DNA of 64,000 nucleotides from positions 1 to 64,000 of the forward strand of contig JAPNUO010000009.1 in NCBI GenBank assembly GCA_026627065.1, in the 5' to 3' direction. The translations under genes were made by a program, and so were the position numbers. The stretch is from Bacillota bacterium (GTDB taxonomy: Bacteria > Bacillota > Sulfobacillia > Sulfobacillales > Sulfobacillaceae). Below, piece by piece: positions 59,455-64,000 of the stretch. Within the stretch, counting starts at the first letter, position 1. Each line of letters opens with the position of its first letter. The notes below the pieces were generated by a model. That model saw nothing but the letters and a program-made list of their open reading frames with translations. It did no database searches and had not been told where the DNA came from.

Positions 59455-60537
59455 ATGAGGAGTGCGACCGCGGTCATTGTCGGCGGCGGCATTGTGGGCG
59501 CCGCCTTAGCCTGGGAGTTGCGACAAGCCGGGTGGGGCGTGACTCTGATAGAAAAGGACGAGATATTTGCGGGGGCGTCTTCGCGCGCAGCGGGCATCCT
59601 CGGATTTGATGCCGAGGCCCTCGACAAGCCAGGGGCTCAATGGACTGTTGACGCCCGCGATCAGTGGTTCGCCTGGTACGACAATTTGCAGGAATTCACG
59701 GGGTTGAGCGCTGACGTTGAGCGCGTCGGCATCCTTCGCGTGCTAACCGAGCATGAAGACGTAGCGTCGGCGCTTGCCCTGAGCGGCCCGCACGTGCGCG
59801 TGGTGGCGCGGGACGCCATGCCCTGGGCGGACCGATATCGCCCACCGATGGCAGGTGCCCTCTTCTTTGCACACGACGGGCGAGTGGATCCGCGCCGGTT
59901 GGGCCGGATGCTGGAACGCGCCCTCGATCTGTCCGGCGTTCGGATCATTACCGCGGAACCCGTGCAAACGCTGTTGACCCACGGGCCACGCGTTGAAGGC
60001 GTGGTCACGACATCGGAAACCCTCCGCGGCGATCTCACTATTGTGGCGGCGGGGGTGAAGGCGCGCGACCTTTTGGCCCCACTTGACATCGCGCTGCCGG
60101 TCAAGCCCGTGCGCGGCCAAATCATTCAAGTGGAGCAGCCTCCTTGGTGGCCGCCGTACGTTGTGGAGACCCCGGAATTTTACGCCGTTCCGCGTTCAGA
60201 CAAGACCTTGGTGGTCGGCAGCACCTGGGAAGAAGGAGTAGAGAGCCCGACGGCAACGCTTGAGGGCGTGAGCAGCCTCAGCCGCTCCTTACAAGAGGCC
60301 TTTCCTGCGCTGTCGGAGGCGCCGTTGCTCCAGGCTTGGGGAGGCGTGCGCCCGGTCAGCGAAGATGGCTGGCCCTTTTTGGGGCCTGTGGCGGGGTGGG
60401 ATGGGCTCGTGGTGGCGGTGGGGCACGGCGCCCATGGCGTGATGTGGGCGCCCTGGACGGCGATGGTGGTGGCGTCCATGATTGAGGGACGATGGGACCC
60501 TAGCTGGGATCGCGTGACGGCGCGGCGCCTGGGCTAA
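59455..60537 (+). CDS. FAD-dependent amino-acid-oxidase-like protein (DAO family)
   Basis: A 360-residue protein of the DAO/ThiO/sarcosine oxidase fold: FAD motif AVIVGGGIVGAALAWEL, IEKDEIFAGASSRAAG, KPVRGQIIQVE, and a C-terminal GVRPVSEDGWPFLGPV...GHGAHGVMWAP region. It is expected to oxidise an amine or D-/N-methylated amino acid to an imine with H2O2 production. RidA at 62686 and a D-threonine-aldolase-like gene nearby suit this. The ATG at 59455 follows GGGGGCAGAAGAG. Confidence 0.8.
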   Translation: MRSATAVIVGGGIVGAALAWELRQAGWGVTLIEKDEIFAGASSRAAGILGFDAEALDKPGAQWTVDARDQWFAWYDNLQEFTGLSADVERVGILRVLTEHEDVASALALSGPHVRVVARDAMPWADRYRPPMAGALFFAHDGRVDPRRLGRMLERALDLSGVRIITAEPVQTLLTHGPRVEGVVTTSETLRGDLTIVAAGVKARDLLAPLDIALPVKPVRGQIIQVEQPPWWPPYVVETPEFYAVPRSDKTLVVGSTWEEGVESPTATLEGVSSLSRSLQEAFPALSEAPLLQAWGGVRPVSEDGWPFLGPVAGWDGLVVAVGHGAHGVMWAPWTAMVVASMIEGRWDPSWDRVTARRLG

Positions 60538-60615
60538 GGCCTTGAACGGCGGGGTAAGATGCGTCAAAGCGCGCGCGGTATAATAGCGGAGAAGAGACGG
60601 AAGGGGGAATTGACT

Positions 60616-60912
60616 ATGAGTTTTTTTCGTCACCTCGAATCGGCAATGGCCAGCGGGAATCCCGCCAATGCCAATCAGGCGCCAGATCACGTGTGCGCCC
60701 GTTGTCAAATGGCAATGACCTATAAGGGGCCTCACGCGTTGAGGACGGGCGGTTTGAACCGGGGATGGGGCGTGGCCGCCGACATCTTTTTGGGCGCCAG
60801 GGACGAGGCGGCGATTGACCAAATGATGGAAAAGAATGTGCTCGTGCATGTGTTTGTCTGCCCGGAGTGCGGATCGATTGACCTGGTCAACGATCCGCGC
60901 CGCGGCTTTTAA
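60616..60912 (+). CDS. Small zinc-ribbon-like protein
   Basis: 98 residues with CARCQMAM at about 28-35 and CPECGSIDL near the C-terminus, making a two-CxxC zinc-ribbon pattern. It has no signal peptide or membrane span. The role is unknown; a nucleic-acid-binding or redox protein is possible. The ATG at 60616 follows GGAAGGGGGAATTGACT. A TATAAT-like -10 lies at 60579-60584. It is followed by a hairpin at 60940-60963. Confidence 0.65.
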   Translation: MSFFRHLESAMASGNPANANQAPDHVCARCQMAMTYKGPHALRTGGLNRGWGVAADIFLGARDEAAIDQMMEKNVLVHVFVCPECGSIDLVNDPRRGF

Positions 60913-60939
60913 GGGGAACGGTGTCAGGATCGAGCAAGC

Positions 60940-60963
60940 CGGGCTGCCCCAAGCGGCAGCCCG
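60940..60963 (+). terminator. GC-rich hairpin after the zinc-ribbon gene
   Basis: CGGGCTGCC and GGCAGCCCG form a 9-bp stem around CCAAGC, followed by CGTTGTTGCC rather than a full T-run. It is probably a terminator of moderate strength. Confidence 0.5.
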
Positions 60964-61079
60964 CGTTGTTGCCAAGAGGGTGAGACGGTGGCCAATTGGC
61001 CGGCACGTTTGCGACGACGCCCGAATACTGTAAAAACGGCGGAGGAGGCGAGGGATTCGCGAGAGAATGGAGGCGGGGG

Positions 61080-61565
61080 ATGACTCCCATCACGGTGGAC
61101 GAAGAATGGACAGTGCCCGCAGCGTGGATGACGGTGCTCGACGATCCGGATGCCTTCGTGAAGCAATGGGCCGGCGGCGTGGTGACCCCGTTGGAGGATC
61201 GGGGCGTGTATCGCCTGCACCTGGAGTCGAACCTCGGTCCTGTTCGGCAGACCTTTGAAGGGACGTTAAAGATTGCGAAAGAGACGCCGGAGCGCGTAGC
61301 GGCTGAGGTCGCCTTCGGTGAAAGAGCAGGGCGAGGCCGGGTTTTCGGCCGGCTCGAGATCTCCAAAGTCGCACCCGATCGCGCGCGGGTGAAGGCTGCC
61401 CTTCAAGGGGAGGGCAAGTGGGCCGAATGGGGCCAAAGAGTTCTGCGAAAGCGCCTTGACGAGTGGCTGCGCGAGTTTCAGCAGAGCTTGACGACGTCCT
61501 CCCCTTGGTTGCCATCGCGGGACGTGCTGGACTGTGATACGCCCGAGGGGAACCCGCCTTCGTGA
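61080..61565 (+). CDS. SRPBCC/CoxG-like domain protein
   Basis: 161 residues. DEEWTVPAAWMTVLDDPDAFVKQW, GVYRLHLESNLGPVRQTFEG and AGRGRVFGRLEI are features of the SRPBCC (START/Bet v 1-like) and CoxG-type domains, but the similarity is modest. Such domains bind hydrophobic ligands or help assemble molybdo-flavoenzymes. No CODH or xanthine-dehydrogenase genes are nearby, so the role is unknown. The ATG at 61080 has GGAGG six bases upstream. Confidence 0.55.
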   Translation: MTPITVDEEWTVPAAWMTVLDDPDAFVKQWAGGVVTPLEDRGVYRLHLESNLGPVRQTFEGTLKIAKETPERVAAEVAFGERAGRGRVFGRLEISKVAPDRARVKAALQGEGKWAEWGQRVLRKRLDEWLREFQQSLTTSSPWLPSRDVLDCDTPEGNPPS

Positions 61566-61579
61566 CGGCGGCGTCGATT

Positions 61580-62626
61580 TTAGGCGGATCCGTGAGGCGA
61601 GAGCAACACCTTGGCCACTCCCGGTGCGGCGCCTGCGATTAAGGCGGCAAACCACTGGGCGCCAGCTTCTAACGGGGCCTGGACCATCCAATCGGATTTC
61701 AGGCCGACCGTGCCGTTCGCGAGCCAGGAGAGGGCGCGCGAAAAATCTTGTGGCGTGTAGGCGAACGCGCCCAGAGCGCGAATCTCGCGCCGAATCATGT
61801 CGTGGACGGGCAGAATGCTGTCATTGTCGTGAAGACCGCTCCAAATCACGGTGCCGCCCGAACGTGCGGCGCTCACAGCTTGTTGCCGGGTGGGGGTTAA
61901 GCCCACCGCGTCCACGACGAGATCGACGCCGCGGCCTTGAGTCTGTTCTCGTGCTGCCTCTGCTACCGACATGTGGACGGGATCCCAAACGGACTCGGCT
62001 CCCATGTCGAGGGCCATTCGACGGCGCTCCTCATGGCTCTCGGCTGCCCACACCGTGGGCCACCCTTCAGCCTTTAAGGCTTGCAGGACAAAAAGTCCGA
62101 TCGGTCCCATGCCCAAAATGAGGGCGGTGCCTCGGCGGACGGCTTGGGTCAGGGAGGCGACATGTGCGGCATAGGCGATGGGCTCGACCAACGCCCCTTG
62201 GGCTAAGGTGACGGAAGGCGGCAGGGGATAAACATTTTGGGCGGGCACTTTCAGCCATTCTGCGTGACTCCCCGGAAGCGCGGCGCCGAGCAGGCGGCGC
62301 TCGGGGCAAAGCTGCGGTTCCCCTTCCGTGCAATAGGCACAGTGGCCGCAAGTGATCAAGGGATTGGCGGTCACGCGCATGCCTGCGGCGAGGCCATATC
62401 GCGTTTCCGCCTGGGAGCCCAAGGCGACAATGGTGCCGGAAAACTCATGGCCAAAGATAGCTGGGGGCTTTCTCAAGCTATTTTGTCCCAAAAACCCGCT
62501 AAGCTCCGACCCGCAGATTCCTGAATAGGCTACTTGAATAATCACGTCGTCGACATGGACCACCTCCGGCGGCGGAACGTCCTTCAGGGGCATTTGCCGG
62601 GGGCCTTCATACACCAAGGCTTTCAT
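61580..62626 (-). CDS. Zinc-dependent MDR dehydrogenase
   Basis: A 348-residue MDR enzyme: catalytic Zn GICGSELSGF and FGHEFSG, structural Cys loop CGHCAYCTEGEPQLC, nucleotide motif LILGMGPIGLFVLQALKAEG. It resembles threonine/sorbitol dehydrogenases in layout and is in the amino-acid catabolic cluster beside RidA. The ATG follows AGAAGGAGAATTCCTAC. Confidence 0.88.
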   Translation of the reverse strand: MKALVYEGPRQMPLKDVPPPEVVHVDDVIIQVAYSGICGSELSGFLGQNSLRKPPAIFGHEFSGTIVALGSQAETRYGLAAGMRVTANPLITCGHCAYCTEGEPQLCPERRLLGAALPGSHAEWLKVPAQNVYPLPPSVTLAQGALVEPIAYAAHVASLTQAVRRGTALILGMGPIGLFVLQALKAEGWPTVWAAESHEERRRMALDMGAESVWDPVHMSVAEAAREQTQGRGVDLVVDAVGLTPTRQQAVSAARSGGTVIWSGLHDNDSILPVHDMIRREIRALGAFAYTPQDFSRALSWLANGTVGLKSDWMVQAPLEAGAQWFAALIAGAAPGVAKVLLSPHGSA

Positions 62627-62685
62627 GTAGGAATTCTCCTTCTGTCAAACTGTCACATGAACGCTGGCGCTTGACACAACGCCGG

Positions 62686-63072
62686 TTAGCCGTTGTGAGG
62701 AATGCGCGCAATCAGGTCGATTTCGACCAGAATGTCTTTGAGGTCGGCGCCTACTGTAGTTCTGACCGGATAGGGCGGCTGAAAAAATTCCTGGTAGGTT
62801 TGATTAAATCCAGCGAAATCCCGCTGCAAATTTTGCAAGAACACGCTCGCCTTGACCACATCCCGGAAGCGGCAGCCGCCGGCTTCCAGAATGGCCTCGA
62901 GGTTTTTCAGGACCTGGCGGGTTTGTTCCTCGATGGTCGACCCCACCACCGCGCCAGACACCGGATCAATCGGGCCGACGCCCGCGGTAAAAAGCCAGCC
63001 ATCGACCTTCAATCCCTGAGAATAGATGCCGCCCGGAGCGGGGGCCCGATGAGAGAAAACCGGCTCAATCAT
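62686..63072 (-). CDS. RidA family protein (reactive enamine/imine deaminase)
   Basis: A 128-residue RidA/YjgF protein: PAPGGIYSQGLKVDGWLFTAGVGPIDP, GSTIEEQTRQVLKNLEAILEAGG, and a C-terminal PVRTTVGADLKDILVEID. The active-site Arg of RidA (P.RTT.) is present, so the deaminase may work. It removes toxic imines from amino acid oxidation. Start ATG at 63072 follows CAAGGAGGGTATCCC. Its neighbours include an amino-acid-oxidase-like and a D-threonine aldolase-like gene. Confidence 0.87.
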   Translation of the reverse strand: MIEPVFSHRAPAPGGIYSQGLKVDGWLFTAGVGPIDPVSGAVVGSTIEEQTRQVLKNLEAILEAGGCRFRDVVKASVFLQNLQRDFAGFNQTYQEFFQPPYPVRTTVGADLKDILVEIDLIARIPHNG

Positions 63073-63097
63073 GGGATACCCTCCTTGAAATGAGAAC

Positions 63098-64000
63098 TTA
63101 GCGCGTGAGCCCCCGGCCAAGGATAGCGTGGGTGGAGACCACCTGGCCTGCGCGGACGCCAACCACCCGGTCCTGCAAGTTGATGACCGGGCAGATGTGG
63201 TTAGGAATCACCGCCACCCGTTGGCCAATGTCGGGCCGGGGGGCGCCTGCATCAATTTCGACAATGGCGTGTTCTTCCGACAGGCGGCGTATGTGCCAGC
63301 CGGGATAGTCGACCACGTAACCATAGGACCCTTCAATAGGCCCGTCAAACGCCAACATCTTGCTTCCCGCGTCCAAGATGGCGCGGTCCGGCGCCGGGCG
63401 GCTGACCACCGTCGACCACACGCGGGCTGCGCAGTCGTCAAGGCGGCAAGCGCCGCTGTGGACGATGCCCAGGTCGTTAAAGACATAAATGCCAGGCCGC
63501 ACTTCGGTGGCATGGGTGGGAGAAGCGAGGTAGTGGGCCAGAACGGTGCCGCCGATGCTGATGATCTCCACCGGCACACCGCAAGCCTGGAGGTCTTGAG
63601 CATGCTGCCACAGGATCTCGTCTTCTTCCCGAATGATCTGCTGAATCTTGGCGGGATCGCCTTGGCCGGAAATGTGACCGCTGTAACTCATCAGTCCGGC
63701 AAAGAGAAGCCGCGGGGCCTGGCGCACCGCCCGCGCCAGCTCGATCACTGCCGGGCCGCGGAGTCCGCACCGGTGAAACCCGGTGTCGACTTCGATGAGG
63801 ACGCGGATCGGCTGATCCACGATGGCGGCTGCGCGCGCCAGCGTCTCAAGCGCTTCGCGCGAATCTATCGCCACCACCGGCTTGAGGCCGCGGGCCATCA
63901 GTGCCGCGAGTCGTACCGCCTTCGCTTCGCCGACTAAGGGATAGGCAATGAGAAGTTCGTTGAAGCCTGCTTCGAGCATCACCTCGGCCTCGCCCAGTTT
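63098..64000 (-). CDS. Alanine racemase-fold PLP enzyme, D-threonine aldolase/D-serine dehydratase-like (5' truncated)
   Basis: The 5' end runs off the window; about 300 C-terminal residues are visible, starting near GEAEVMLEAGFNELLIAYPL. They include VLIEVDTGFHRCGL, SIGGTVLAHYLAS, EVRPGIYVFND, and PNHICPVINLQD with the His/Cys metal site of D-threonine aldolase/DSD1-type enzymes. The PLP Lys lies upstream, outside the window. The enzyme would act on a D-beta-hydroxy amino acid. It ends 25 bp before the RidA start. Confidence 0.85.
   Translation of the reverse strand, partial: KLGEAEVMLEAGFNELLIAYPLVGEAKAVRLAALMARGLKPVVAIDSREALETLARAAAIVDQPIRVLIEVDTGFHRCGLRGPAVIELARAVRQAPRLLFAGLMSYSGHISGQGDPAKIQQIIREEDEILWQHAQDLQACGVPVEIISIGGTVLAHYLASPTHATEVRPGIYVFNDLGIVHSGACRLDDCAARVWSTVVSRPAPDRAILDAGSKMLAFDGPIEGSYGYVVDYPGWHIRRLSEEHAIVEIDAGAPRPDIGQRVAVIPNHICPVINLQDRVVGVRAGQVVSTHAILGRGLTR

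Overview
The window comes from a GC-rich, endospore-forming Firmicute. The evidence is a GerA/GerC/GerB germinant-receptor operon, a CotF-type coat protein and strong AGGAGG-type ribosome binding sites. Two cytochrome bd oxidases, CydDC, a split cytochrome b and an SQR-like flavoprotein suit a thermoacidophile of the Sulfobacillus type. That genus is an inference; no rRNA or marker gene is present.

Layout. 1-6.7 kb: a gene tail, a DUF488 gene, then an overlapping plus-strand operon (gerA, gerC, gerB-like permease, FMN glutamate-synthase-domain protein, methyltransferase). 6.7-13.6 kb, minus strand: SQR-like flavoprotein with cydAB copy 1, cotF-like, a membrane protein, and a cytochrome b operon headed by an unannotated 30-residue peptide. 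13.8-19.4 kb, plus: membrane protein, UbiE-USP fusion, Lon-like protease, CoA-transferase. 19.7-31.2 kb, minus: dihydrolipoamide dehydrogenase-like, radical SAM, two USPs, HAD, aldehyde dehydrogenase/SCP2/alcohol dehydrogenase, and cydDC, which is divergent from cydAB copy 2. 34-38.1 kb: HemY-like oxidase, class II aldolase-like, alcohol dehydrogenase, HNH-repeat protein. 38.3-42 kb: a DevS/DevR (DosS/DosR)-like two-component system, a 36-residue membrane peptide, an R2-like ferritin-fold protein and a GDT1-like protein.

42-49 kb is a decayed accessory island: TnpB, ISL3 transposase, LysR and thiolase remnants, an intact DUF3800 gene followed by two tandem copies of a structured RNA, tRNA-Arg(CCG) and a cytosine-permease-like gene. 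49-52.5 kb is a methylcitrate operon (prpC-prpD-prpB). It is followed by a malate synthase homologue that has lost two catalytic aspartates, and a secreted beta-helix protein. 57.4-64 kb is a catabolic cluster (DeoR regulator, amidohydrolase, amino-acid-oxidase-like flavoprotein, alcohol dehydrogenase, RidA, D-threonine aldolase-like) that looks suited to unusual or D-amino acids.

Most interesting candidate system: the DevS/DevR-like kinase and regulator, plus five GGGNCC/GGNCCC palindrome-like sites. Each site lies roughly 70-130 bp upstream of a start codon: the kinase itself, a USP gene, the cytochrome b operon with its micro-peptide, the 36-residue peptide and the R2-like gene. This suggests a DosR-type redox/hypoxia regulon in a spore former. 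The second candidate is the tandem RNA next to DUF3800.
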